A stretch of 64,000 nt of DNA, from positions 62,001-126,000 of the forward strand of contig NZ_RCHJ01000017.1 in the NCBI RefSeq assembly GCF_004011805.1, read 5' to 3'. This document shows positions 28,521-37,417 of this stretch, piece after piece. A model generated the notes under the pieces. That model searched no databases and had not been told where the DNA came from. It saw only the letters and a list, made by a program, of their open reading frames with translations. The position numbers were made by a program, and so were the translations under genes. Origin of the DNA: Piscinibacter defluvii. Lineage in GTDB: Bacteria; Pseudomonadota; Gammaproteobacteria; Burkholderiales; Burkholderiaceae_C. Positions within the stretch are counted from its first letter, which is position 1. Every line of letters begins with the position of its first letter.

Positions 28521-30401
28521 ATGGAAAAGAAAGATCAATGGAACATTGGCTACTGGATCGTCGCCGGCCTGTTGCTGCTGACGCTGCAGAACTACTGGCA
28601 GGCGGCCAAGACTGTCGAGCCCGTGCCCTACAGCGAATTCGAGAAGGCGCTGGCCGAGGGGCGCCTCGCCGAAGTGCTGGTGTCGGACCGCACGGTCACC
28701 GGGCGCCTGAAGTCGCCGGACAGCCGGGGCAAGACCACCATCGTGGCCACCCGCGTCGAACCCGACCTGGCCGAGCAGCTGTCGAAATACGATGTGTCCT
28801 ACGCGCGAGTGGTGGAAAGCACCTGGCTGCGTGATGTGCTCTCCTGGATTCTGCCGGCCGTGGCTTTCTTCGGCGTCTGGTTCTTCCTGTTCCGCCGCTT
28901 CGCCGAGAAGCAGGGCATCGGTGGTTTCATGAGCATCGGCAAGAGTCGCGCCAAGGTGTTCATGGAGAAGAACACGGGCGTCACCTTCGCCGATGTCGCG
29001 GGCGTCGATGAAGCCAAGGCCGAACTGGTCGAGATCGTCGACTTCCTGAAGCACCCGCAGGACTACGGTCGTCTCGGGGCGCGCATCCCGAAAGGTGTGC
29101 TGCTGGTGGGGCCGCCCGGCACCGGCAAGACACTGCTCGCCAAAGCCGTCGCGGGCGAAGCTGGGGTGCCATTCTTTTCCATCTCCGGCTCGGAGTTCGT
29201 CGAGATGTTCGTCGGCGTGGGGGCGGCGCGCGTGCGCGACCTGTTCGAGCAGGCCCGCGCGCAGGCGCCGGCCATCATCTTCATCGACGAACTCGACGCG
29301 CTGGGCCGTGCGCGCGGCGTAGGAGGCCCCATCGGCGGCCACGACGAGCGCGAGCAAACTCTCAACCAGCTCCTGACCGAGATGGATGGTTTCGACAGTT
29401 CAGTGGGGCTCATCATTCTCGCCGCCACCAACCGGCCTGAAATTCTCGATCAGGCGCTTTTGCGCGCCGGTCGCTTCGACCGCCAGGTGCTGGTGGACCG
29501 TCCCGATAAGAAAGGCCGTCTCGATATCCTGAAGGTGCACGTCAAGAAGGTTACCCTGGCCAGTGATGTCGATCTCGAACAAGTCGCGGCGTTGACGACC
29601 GGCTTTTCGGGTGCAGACCTCGCGAACCTGGTCAACGAGGCCGCGCTGGCCGCGACCCGGCGCAAAGCGTCCGCCGTGGAGTTGCAGGATTTCACCGCCG
29701 CCATCGAGCGCATCGTGGCGGGCCTGGAGAAGAAGAACCGAGTGCTCAATCCCAAGGAGCGGGAAACCGTGGCCTATCACGAGATGGGCCATGCGCTGGT
29801 GGCGCTGGCGCTGCCCGGCACCGACCCCGTGCACAAGATCTCGATCATCCCGCGCGGCATCGGCGCGCTGGGCTACACGCTGCAACGCCCCACCGAAGAC
29901 CGCTTCCTGATGACGCGCGCCGATCTGGAACACAAGATCGCCGTGCTGCTGGGCGGTCGTGCGGCCGAGAAGCTCGTGTTCGGCGAGCTGTCCACCGGGG
30001 CTGCCGATGACCTCGCACGGGCCACCGACATTGCCCGCGACATGATCACCCGCTTTGGCATGGACGAGGGACTCGGCTACATCGCGTTTGAGGCGCAGCG
30101 GCCGCGTTTTCTCGACGTCCCCGAGCTGGCCCAAGGTGGTTGCCGGGTGGCGGAATCCACCCAGGCGCGCATCGATCAGGCGATCCGCGACATCGTGATG
30201 GGCGTGTTCGAGCGCGCCTACCGGATTCTCGATACCAACCGCGCGGTGCTGGAGCGCTGCGCGCGCGAACTGCTGGCGCGGGAAACCCTGGACGAAAACG
30301 ACATCCGTCAGCTGACCCAGGGGCTGAAGTCCGAATCCCGCGAGTCGGCGCCCCCCCAGTCCGAAACCTCACTCTCTACATCCCAAGGGGCCACACCATG
30401 A
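28521..30401 (+). CDS. ftsH: ATP-dependent membrane zinc protease FtsH (island copy)
   Basis: Membrane AAA+ metalloprotease that degrades misfolded membrane and cytosolic proteins. 626 aa from the ATG at 28,521. Seen: two N-terminal membrane helices around a small periplasmic domain, Walker [13 protein letters not shown] at about residue 197, the AAA second region of homology, and zinc motif HEMGH at about residue 420. Overlaps the trx start by 4 bp. This is a mobile, extra copy; the chromosomal ftsH would lie elsewhere. Confidence 0.95.
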   Translation: MEKKDQWNIGYWIVAGLLLLTLQNYWQAAKTVEPVPYSEFEKALAEGRLAEVLVSDRTVTGRLKSPDSRGKTTIVATRVEPDLAEQLSKYDVSYARVVESTWLRDVLSWILPAVAFFGVWFFLFRRFAEKQGIGGFMSIGKSRAKVFMEKNTGVTFADVAGVDEAKAELVEIVDFLKHPQDYGRLGARIPKGVLLVGPPGTGKTLLAKAVAGEAGVPFFSISGSEFVEMFVGVGAARVRDLFEQARAQAPAIIFIDELDALGRARGVGGPIGGHDEREQTLNQLLTEMDGFDSSVGLIILAATNRPEILDQALLRAGRFDRQVLVDRPDKKGRLDILKVHVKKVTLASDVDLEQVAALTTGFSGADLANLVNEAALAATRRKASAVELQDFTAAIERIVAGLEKKNRVLNPKERETVAYHEMGHALVALALPGTDPVHKISIIPRGIGALGYTLQRPTEDRFLMTRADLEHKIAVLLGGRAAEKLVFGELSTGAADDLARATDIARDMITRFGMDEGLGYIAFEAQRPRFLDVPELAQGGCRVAESTQARIDQAIRDIVMGVFERAYRILDTNRAVLERCARELLARETLDENDIRQLTQGLKSESRESAPPQSETSLSTSQGATP

Positions 30402-30838
30402 GCGAACACCTTCACATCGTCTGCCCGCATTGCCAGTCCATCAACCGTGTGCCGGCCGCCAAGCTCGCGGATCAACCTAACTGTGGCCGCTGCCAGCAGC
30501 CCTTGTTCACGGGCGAGCCCATCGAGTTGACCACGGCGACATTCGGGCGCCACGTGGAGCGCAGCGATCTTCCTTTGCTTGTCGATTTCTGGGCGCCGTG
30601 GTGCGGGCCTTGCAAGATGATGGCACCGCAGTTTCAGCAAGCGGCGCGCCAGCTCGAACCCAGTATCAGGCTGGCGAAGGTGAACACCGAGGCTGAGCCC
30701 CACCTGGCCGCGCAGTTCGGTATCCGCAGCATTCCGACGCTGGCCCTGTTCCAAGGTGGGCGGGAGATTGGGCGTCAGGCGGGCGCCATGGGCGCGCAGG
30801 ACATCGTGCGCTGGGCGACGGCGCAGGTTGGGCGCTGA
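30398..30838 (+). CDS. Thioredoxin 2-like protein of the stress locus
   Basis: 146 aa. Seen: an N-terminal zinc-finger with CPHC (9-12) and CGRC (29-32), then a thioredoxin fold with the active site WCGPC (C69, C72) and the cis-proline region [10 protein letters not shown]. This is the TrxC (thioredoxin 2) architecture. Translationally coupled to ftsH. Probably reduces disulfides in stress-damaged cytosolic proteins. Confidence 0.92.
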   Translation: MSEHLHIVCPHCQSINRVPAAKLADQPNCGRCQQPLFTGEPIELTTATFGRHVERSDLPLLVDFWAPWCGPCKMMAPQFQQAARQLEPSIRLAKVNTEAEPHLAAQFGIRSIPTLALFQGGREIGRQAGAMGAQDIVRWATAQVGR

Positions 30839-30841
30839 TCG

Positions 30842-31084
30842 ATGCTGGGCCTGCTGAGCGTCACGCTGATATTGCTAGCGGGGTGCAGTGTGGCGGCCGT
30901 GATGCCGGCTGCGTTCGGAGTGCCCACCTTGCTGGGTTATCAGCAGTCCTTTGCCGCAGCCCTTGGGCTGACGGACCAGGCAATGTCGGCGCTGGACATG
31001 CCGGCCGAGATAGTCGAACGAAGCATCAGTGCAATGCGCCATCGTCCCGTCAGCGGCAATTTCGCAGGGAGTCCATCTTCATGA
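30842..31084 (+). CDS. Hypothetical small membrane protein of the stress locus
   Basis: 80 aa. Seen: a hydrophobic N-terminus (MLGLLSVTLILLAGCSVAAV) that is either one membrane helix or a lipoprotein signal with a possible lipobox (LLAGC). No known domain. It lies 3 bp after trx and overlaps the next gene by 4 bp (ATGA), so it belongs to the operon. Confidence 0.6.
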   Translation: MLGLLSVTLILLAGCSVAAVMPAAFGVPTLLGYQQSFAAALGLTDQAMSALDMPAEIVERSISAMRHRPVSGNFAGSPSS

Positions 31085-31578
31085 AATCAACACGCCTCAA
31101 CCCATTTCAGGTCTTGCGTGACCAGTGGGCCATCATGAGTTTTTACGAGCGCTTTGAGTGGGTCATCGCGCTCGTGCTGTCGGCGGTGATTGCCGTCATC
31201 ATCGTGGTGTCGCTTCTCCAGCTCATCTCTATCGTATTCACGCTGCTGGTCCTCGATGCCTTCAATCCCCTGGACCACAAGGTGTTCCAGAGCGTGTTCG
31301 GCATGATCATGACACTTTTGATTGCGATGGAGTTCAAGCATTCCATCGTGCGCGTGGCGCTGCGTCGGGACAGCATCATCCAGGTCAAGACCGTGATCCT
31401 CATCGGCCTGATCGCGCTGGCACGCAAGTTCGTGGTCCTCGACCCCGACACGAGTCCCGCCAAAATCGCCGCGCTGGCAGGCGCCACACTTGCGCTTGGT
31501 ACCACTTACTGGCTGCTGCGCGATCGCGACGACCGCGTCGCCGAGAGATCTGGGCATGAATCGTCATCATCCCAGTGA
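31081..31578 (+). CDS. Phosphate-starvation-inducible PsiE family membrane protein
   Basis: 165 aa, four predicted membrane helices. Seen: FYERFEWVIALVLSAVIAVI, a helix containing LLVLDAFNPLD, and the conserved VFGMIMTLLIAMEFKHSI. PsiE-like genes are a standard member of tLST/TLPQC loci, where they contribute to stress survival by an unknown mechanism. The start is the ATG at 31,081 overlapping the preceding stop. Confidence 0.85.
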   Translation: MKSTRLNPFQVLRDQWAIMSFYERFEWVIALVLSAVIAVIIVVSLLQLISIVFTLLVLDAFNPLDHKVFQSVFGMIMTLLIAMEFKHSIVRVALRRDSIIQVKTVILIGLIALARKFVVLDPDTSPAKIAALAGATLALGTTYWLLRDRDDRVAERSGHESSSSQ

Positions 31579-32521
31579 CCTGCGCGCTGCGTGGTTGCAA
31601 CATCGCTGGCTCAACCGCCTGCAGACCGGGCTGCTGGCCCTGACCCTGGTCGGGATCGCGTCCGCTGCGGGGAGCCTGCTGTTCGGCGAAGGCGGCTCTT
31701 GGCTCGCGCTGTCTGCAGTTGCAGGCGCGCTGCTGCTGGAGCCGGCAGCAGCGTCGGCGCTGACCCTGCGCCTGTATCGCGCACGGGCACTGCACCCGCA
31801 CGAAGCCCCCGAGATTTGGGCCATGTTGCGCGAACTGTCCGCCCGTGCCGGTTTGTCCGCCACGCCGGTGCCGCACTACGTGCCCAGTGCCGTCGTCAAC
31901 GCCTTCGCTATCGGCTCGAAGCAGCATGCATCGATCGCCCTCACCGATGGCCTGCTGCGCAACCTGAGTTCGCGCGAACTGGCGGGTGTGCTCGCGCACG
32001 AGGTCGCGCACATCGCCAATGAGGATCTGCGTGTCATGGGGCCGGCGGATTCCGTCAGTCGCCTCACGAGCCTGCTGGCGATGGTCGGATAGATCACTAT
32101 TGTGTTCAGCTTGCCCGCACTGCTGGCCGGCGCGGTGGCGGTCAATTGGCCTGGACTGCTTCTGCTGGCCGCCTCGCCCCAGCTGGCCCTGCTCGCACAG
32201 CTCGGCTTGTCTCGCGTGCGTGAGTTCGACGCTGACCGCCACGCTGCGGAACTGACTGGCGACCCGCAGGGGCTTGCGTCCGCGCTGGCGAAAATCGAGC
32301 GGGTCAGCCGCTCCTGGCGCGCCTGGTTGTGGCCGGGATGGGGCAATCCCGAACCCTCCTGGTTGCGCACGCATCCGGCCACGCAAGAACGCATCTCACG
32401 CCTACTGACGTTGGCGCCTGGGCCAGCATCAGCGTTGCCACTCCACGCGCCCCATTTCTTGCCGGAATCCGCTTTGACGCCGCGCCCACCGCGCTGGCGC
32501 CCGAGCGGGCTGTGGCGCTGA
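31556..32521 (+). pseudogene. HtpX-like M48 zinc metalloprotease, interrupted by an in-frame amber codon
   Basis: A 321-codon frame is broken at codon 179 by TAG (32,090-32,092); the frame on both sides is the same and protein-like. Upstream: membrane helices and zinc motif HEVAH (H148, E149, H152). Downstream: a further helix and EFDADRHAAEL with the third zinc ligand. CAG to TAG, a single transition, would explain it (MVGQITI expected). Without readthrough the product lacks its third zinc ligand and is presumably dead. A GTG at 32,102 could restart the downstream part. Confidence 0.85.
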
Positions 32522-32545
32522 TTGCCTATCAACAGGAGACTTCTC

Positions 32546-33697
<1,152 letters not shown>

Positions 33698-33715
33698 TTC
33701 AGTTGAATCTCTGGT

Positions 33716-34162
33716 TCATGCGGCGTTGAGCAGCCAAGCGGCTTCAGCCTCACGCCGTGTGACCAGTCCCGGCAGTACTTTTCCACCGCTATAGACCCAT
33801 CGCCGCAGTTCCTGCCCAGCAGAAGACCAGTCCCGCTGGTTAATGCGCCGTCGCAGCGTCGACGTCTGCAACCGCCCCGCGCCAAGGTTGAACGTGAAGT
33901 CAACGATGGCCGCGAGCCGCGCCTCCGGCTCAGTGGCCAGTACCGGGCAGTAGCGCAGCGTCGCCGTCAGTGCCGTCTGCAGATCGCGCGCCAGATAGAC
34001 CTCGGCTTCTGCCTCCGTGATCGGCGGATGCTTGGGGTCGCAGAGATGGCCGTACCCAATCGTCCAGAACCCTGCCGGGCAGATGTAGGGGACGGCAGTG
34101 ATCTCGATTCCGCGTTTCACCTTACGCTCGAATCCCTCAAAGCGCTTGGCCAGCTCGATAGC
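33716..34162 (-). pseudogene. T4-type (GH24) lysozyme, start lost at the cargo/traG junction
   Basis: About 148 codons remain. Seen: AIELAKRFEGFER, with the catalytic glutamate of the family, then CPAGFWTIGYGHL and the C-terminal AIVDFTFNLGAGRLQTSTLRRRIN. The frame runs to 34,162, exactly where homology to traG begins, and no native start codon remains. A GTG at 34,120 would give 134 aa but would omit the catalytic Glu. Probably a phage- or ICE-derived muramidase cut by the rearrangement. Confidence 0.7.
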
Positions 34163-34517
34163 TCTCGAACAGGCCCGTGAGCGTGTGCCCGACCGTGCTG
34201 GTGACGCTGCCGAGGAAGGCCACGCCGAAGGGGACGTTGGCCACCACCTTTACGGCGGATCCGCCGGTCTTGTCGACTACGCCCACGGTCACCCGCGGCA
34301 CGATGAGGACGGAGAACACCAGCAGCACCGTGGCCAGCCACTTCCAGCCCTGCAGCTTCTCGGGCGCGAAGGCGTAGGCCACCAGGGCCGCGATGAACCC
34401 GCAGAAGGCCACGGCGGCGACGGCCGCCATGTAGTCGCCGGAGCCGTGGATGGCTGCCGCAGCGTTGAAGATGCCGAACAGGCTGTCGGCGTTCTGGTAG
34501 GCGTAGATCTCCCACAT
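34137..34517 (-). pseudogene. traG: Truncated TraG (N-terminal 118 or so codons) next to traH
   Basis: The open frame of 126 codons starts with the same MWEIYAYQNADSLFGIF as the full gene, follows TraG to GHTLTGLFE, then reads eight foreign codons to a stop. It is preceded by a good Shine-Dalgarno (AGGAG) and lies 76 bp after traH. This is where traG should stand in the ancestral operon. The protein differs from the full copy by one residue (Ala for Thr in NAAAAIHGSG). Confidence 0.9.
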
Positions 34518-34527
34518 GCGTCGCTCC
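34163..34527 (-). repeat. Right copy of direct repeat (traG 5' end)
   Basis: Partner of 20,773-21,137, offset 13,390 bp, same orientation. By my reading six mismatches occur over 365 bp, five of them silent in the TraG frame. It is the right boundary of the stress-tolerance cargo. Confidence 0.9.
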
Positions 34528-34593
34528 TGGGGATTGGCCCGCCTCCGGGTTGCTGGCGTGGTGCCCGCGGAGTCGGTCCTGCCGACCGATGTG

Positions 34594-36048
34594 TCAGCGG
34601 GCCTGGAAGGCCGCCTGCTGCCCCAGCATGTCCATCACGTGCTGGGGCATGCTCGACCGCAGCTGCCGCTCGAGCTGCTCCAGGTGGCTGGACACCGCCC
34701 GGAACGAGCCGACCTTCTGGTACAGCAGGTTCTTCTCCTGCGACAGCTGCAGCAGCATGGCCTGGGCCCGCTGCCTCACCAGGTTGGCGCGATCCCGCTG
34801 GGTCTGCTGCAAGGTGTAGTCCTTGTCCAGCGCCGCCATGCCCACGCGCAGGTTCCGCTCCAGGAATACGTAGGCGTAGTCGGCCGCGATCACGTCGCGG
34901 TACTGCGCGATCAGGCTGTCGGACAGCCCCGAGCCGGGGATCGTCGCGCCGATCGAGAGCATCTTGTAGACCGGCTCGGTGGTCTGGTTGACGAAGCCGA
35001 CCTCGGCCGAGTTGTTCGGGATCGCCGTGCGCGTGGCAATCTTGTCGGCGATCGAGCGCATCATGGTCTCGACACGGGCGGTGAAGGGCGTGTGGGTGTA
35101 GCTGGTGTTCAGCGTCACCACGTCGCAGTCCGTGTAGTTGTTGCACCGGAGCAGGTGCTGCGTCACGTTGGTGCCGGTGCCCGCCGCCTGGCCGTACAGC
35201 AACTGGCTGATCGAGGTGATCGTCGGCGCCACGGGTTCGGGATCGCGCGCGGCATCCTCGGCGTAGAAGATCACCGTGCCGACGATGCTCATGATGAGCT
35301 CGCGCTCCTGGTCGTCTAGGTAAGTGCCGGTGCGCTGCAGCGCCTTCCACGTCAGGTTGCCGACGAAGGGCGCCTTGTTGCGGATGTTGGCGTCGCCCGA
35401 GGAGCGGGCCGAGGCCAGGATGCTGGGGCGGTCGGTCGCGCAGCGGCGGCGCGCGGCATCTCGATCGGTCTCCAGGCCCATTTCGATGGCCAGGTCGGAG
35501 CAGGCCTCCTGCGAGCTGAAGCCCGCCGCCTCGGCGGCGGTGCTGACGATGGCCTTTGCGGTCTCGCAGGAGTTGATGCGCGCGTTGTTGATCCAGGTCT
35601 CCAGGCCCTTGGCCCACTTGGTCAGCCCGCCCAGCAGCGGCGAGACCGACTCCAGCGCCAGCTGGAAGGCGATGCCCGGCAGCGCGGCCGTGATGTTGCG
35701 CAGCATGTTCTTGAACTCGGCCGCCGAGATGTGCGAGAAGGAGCCGCCGAAGACGTCGATGCCGCCGCAGCCGGCGCGGGCGCTCGGAAACTGGATCGCG
35801 GCAAGCTGGTAGACCTTGTTCGGCGCACGCATGAACAGGCTGCCCCCGGTGTAGGTGTTGAAGGTCTGCCCCCGGAACGCTCCCGGTGCGGTGTAGTTGC
35901 CGATGGCGCCCAAGCTGTTGAACATGTTGTTCACCTCGGCGTTCAGGTCACCGGCCCGCAGTGGCGCGGGGCCCACGGCGAGCGCGGCGCAGCACAGGGC
36001 GACCACCACAGCGCGGTGCAGGGACTGGTCGCCGTCGGTACGCTTCAT
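34594..36048 (-). CDS. traH: F-type conjugation pilus assembly protein TraH
   Basis: Periplasmic protein of pilus extension and retraction in F-type systems. 484 aa. Seen: a signal peptide (VVALCCAALAVGPAPLRAG), then LNAEVNNMFNSLGAIGNYTAPGAF and GGSLFMRAPNK, which are typical TraH openings, six or more cysteines, and a C-terminal coiled-coil region ending with QHVMDMLGQQAAFQ. It lies between traF and the truncated traG. Confidence 0.95.
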   Translation of the reverse strand: MKRTDGDQSLHRAVVVALCCAALAVGPAPLRAGDLNAEVNNMFNSLGAIGNYTAPGAFRGQTFNTYTGGSLFMRAPNKVYQLAAIQFPSARAGCGGIDVFGGSFSHISAAEFKNMLRNITAALPGIAFQLALESVSPLLGGLTKWAKGLETWINNARINSCETAKAIVSTAAEAAGFSSQEACSDLAIEMGLETDRDAARRRCATDRPSILASARSSGDANIRNKAPFVGNLTWKALQRTGTYLDDQERELIMSIVGTVIFYAEDAARDPEPVAPTITSISQLLYGQAAGTGTNVTQHLLRCNNYTDCDVVTLNTSYTHTPFTARVETMMRSIADKIATRTAIPNNSAEVGFVNQTTEPVYKMLSIGATIPGSGLSDSLIAQYRDVIAADYAYVFLERNLRVGMAALDKDYTLQQTQRDRANLVRQRAQAMLLQLSQEKNLLYQKVGSFRAVSSHLEQLERQLRSSMPQHVMDMLGQQAAFQAR

Positions 36049-36095
36049 CGGGGGCTCCTTTGGATTTCGGTCTGCGCCGGTGCGGGCTCACCGCC

Positions 36096-37007
36096 TCAGC
36101 GCTGATGGGTCAAGCGGGCCTGGGCCTGCAGGCCGCCAGTCGCGCCCAGGAACGGTGTGGCGGCGCTGTCGGGTGAAGCCGCGACCATCGAGATGCGCTC
36201 CACCAGCTGCGCCTCGGACAGCACGCCGAAACCGATCGGGGTGATCTTTCCGGTGAAGGGCTGGGCGAGGTAGACGGCGGGAACCTGGCTCACCCGCAGC
36301 GTGGTGGCGATCCCGTTGTCCCGTCGGGCGTCCGCGAAGCCGGGGATCGGGCCTCCGTCGACGCTGATCGCGACCACCTTGATGCCGTGCCGGGCCTGGA
36401 AGGCCTCGAGCGTCGGCGCGAAGGCATGGCAGTAGGGGCAGTCGCTGCGGAAGAAGAAGAACAGGACATGGTCGCGGCCGAGGGCGCTGATGGACTGGCT
36501 GCGCTGGGCCGTCTGAAGCTGGTCGAACACCTCCAGGGCCTTCGCGTTCACCGGGCGCCCCTGGAGCGTGGGGTCGAGCTCGGGGCTGGCCCAAGCGATG
36601 CGCTGCGCCACGTCGGCGAAGGTGGATGCGCGCGACACCACCTGGGCCTCCAGCTCCATGTAGCGGCGTACGTTGGCTTCGGTCGGCCGCATGATGGCGA
36701 TGTGCCGGCGCTCCTCGAGGGCCTTCTGCAGGCGCTCGAACTCGACGACCTCCGGGAGCTTCGCGGGCGACCGCCGCGGTGCAGTGGCGGCACTCGATGG
36801 CGTTGCGGCCTGCCGAGGTGCGGAAGCCGGTGGTTCGGGCGGAGGGATCTCCGACTCCTCGTAGAAGTGCCAGCCGCGCCAGTTGTCGGACCAGTACGGC
36901 CGTCCGGGGTCTTGCGGCTGCGCCAGGGTGGCCGTCCCGCTGCCAAGCATGACAACGAGGCAGAGTGCGAGCCGAACTTGGCGCGAGGCAGGGCGGCGCA
37001 GCGTCAT
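36096..37007 (-). CDS. traF: F-type conjugation protein TraF (thioredoxin-like)
   Basis: 303 aa. A signal peptide (about residues 1-30), a proline-rich linker and a C-terminal thioredoxin fold. Unlike F-plasmid TraF, it keeps a CPYC pair (C190, C193 in RSDCPYCHAF), so it may be redox active. With DsbC it could help fold Cys-rich TraN, TraU and TraH. Start overlaps the preceding stop by 4 bp. Confidence 0.92.
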   Translation of the reverse strand: MTLRRPASRQVRLALCLVVMLGSGTATLAQPQDPGRPYWSDNWRGWHFYEESEIPPPEPPASAPRQAATPSSAATAPRRSPAKLPEVVEFERLQKALEERRHIAIMRPTEANVRRYMELEAQVVSRASTFADVAQRIAWASPELDPTLQGRPVNAKALEVFDQLQTAQRSQSISALGRDHVLFFFFRSDCPYCHAFAPTLEAFQARHGIKVVAISVDGGPIPGFADARRDNGIATTLRVSQVPAVYLAQPFTGKITPIGFGVLSEAQLVERISMVAASPDSAATPFLGATGGLQAQARLTHQR

Positions 37008-37417
37008 GGGCGCCGCCTCATGTCCATCAAGACGGGCGACCGCGGCGGCTGGCCGTCACGGCAGTAGTTGATGCCGAAGTCGATGGTCTGCCGCCGCGGT
37101 GCCTGCACGCCGCCAGCGCCGTAGTTCGGCAACTGCACGCCGTCTTGCCAGAAGCGCACGTTCAGGCGACTGCAGCCGGGCTGGGCGTAGCGCTTCTCGG
37201 TGCTCACGTCGATGTAGATCGGCGTCGTGGCGCTGAAGCGCTTCGAGATCGCGTCGGCGACCTCGCCGACCAGGACCCCGTGGGCCTTGCCGTCGGGTGC
37301 GTCCAGGGCCGACAGCATCAGCTGCCTGGCATCGCGGACCTGCAGTCGTTCCTGAGCCATGGCAGTGCTGACAAACAAGGCGCATGCGGCGCCGACCAGA
37401 ACGGTGATGGCCCTCAT
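37004..37417 (-). CDS. Hypothetical secreted protein between traN and traF
   Basis: 137 aa from the ATG at 37,417; a GTG six bases earlier is also possible. Seen: a signal peptide (MRAITVLVGAACALFVSTAMAQ), a small mixed domain with two cysteines, and a C-terminal basic tail. It overlaps traN upstream (4 bp) and traF downstream (4 bp), so it belongs to the transfer operon. I do not recognise a family. Confidence 0.65.
   Translation of the reverse strand: MRAITVLVGAACALFVSTAMAQERLQVRDARQLMLSALDAPDGKAHGVLVGEVADAISKRFSATTPIYIDVSTEKRYAQPGCSRLNVRFWQDGVQLPNYGAGGVQAPRRQTIDFGINYCRDGQPPRSPVLMDMRRRP

Noticed and set aside
32102-32521. Independent small gene downstream of the htpX-like stop
   Set aside because: It is in the same frame as the upstream part and carries the third zinc ligand, so it is the rest of one broken gene.
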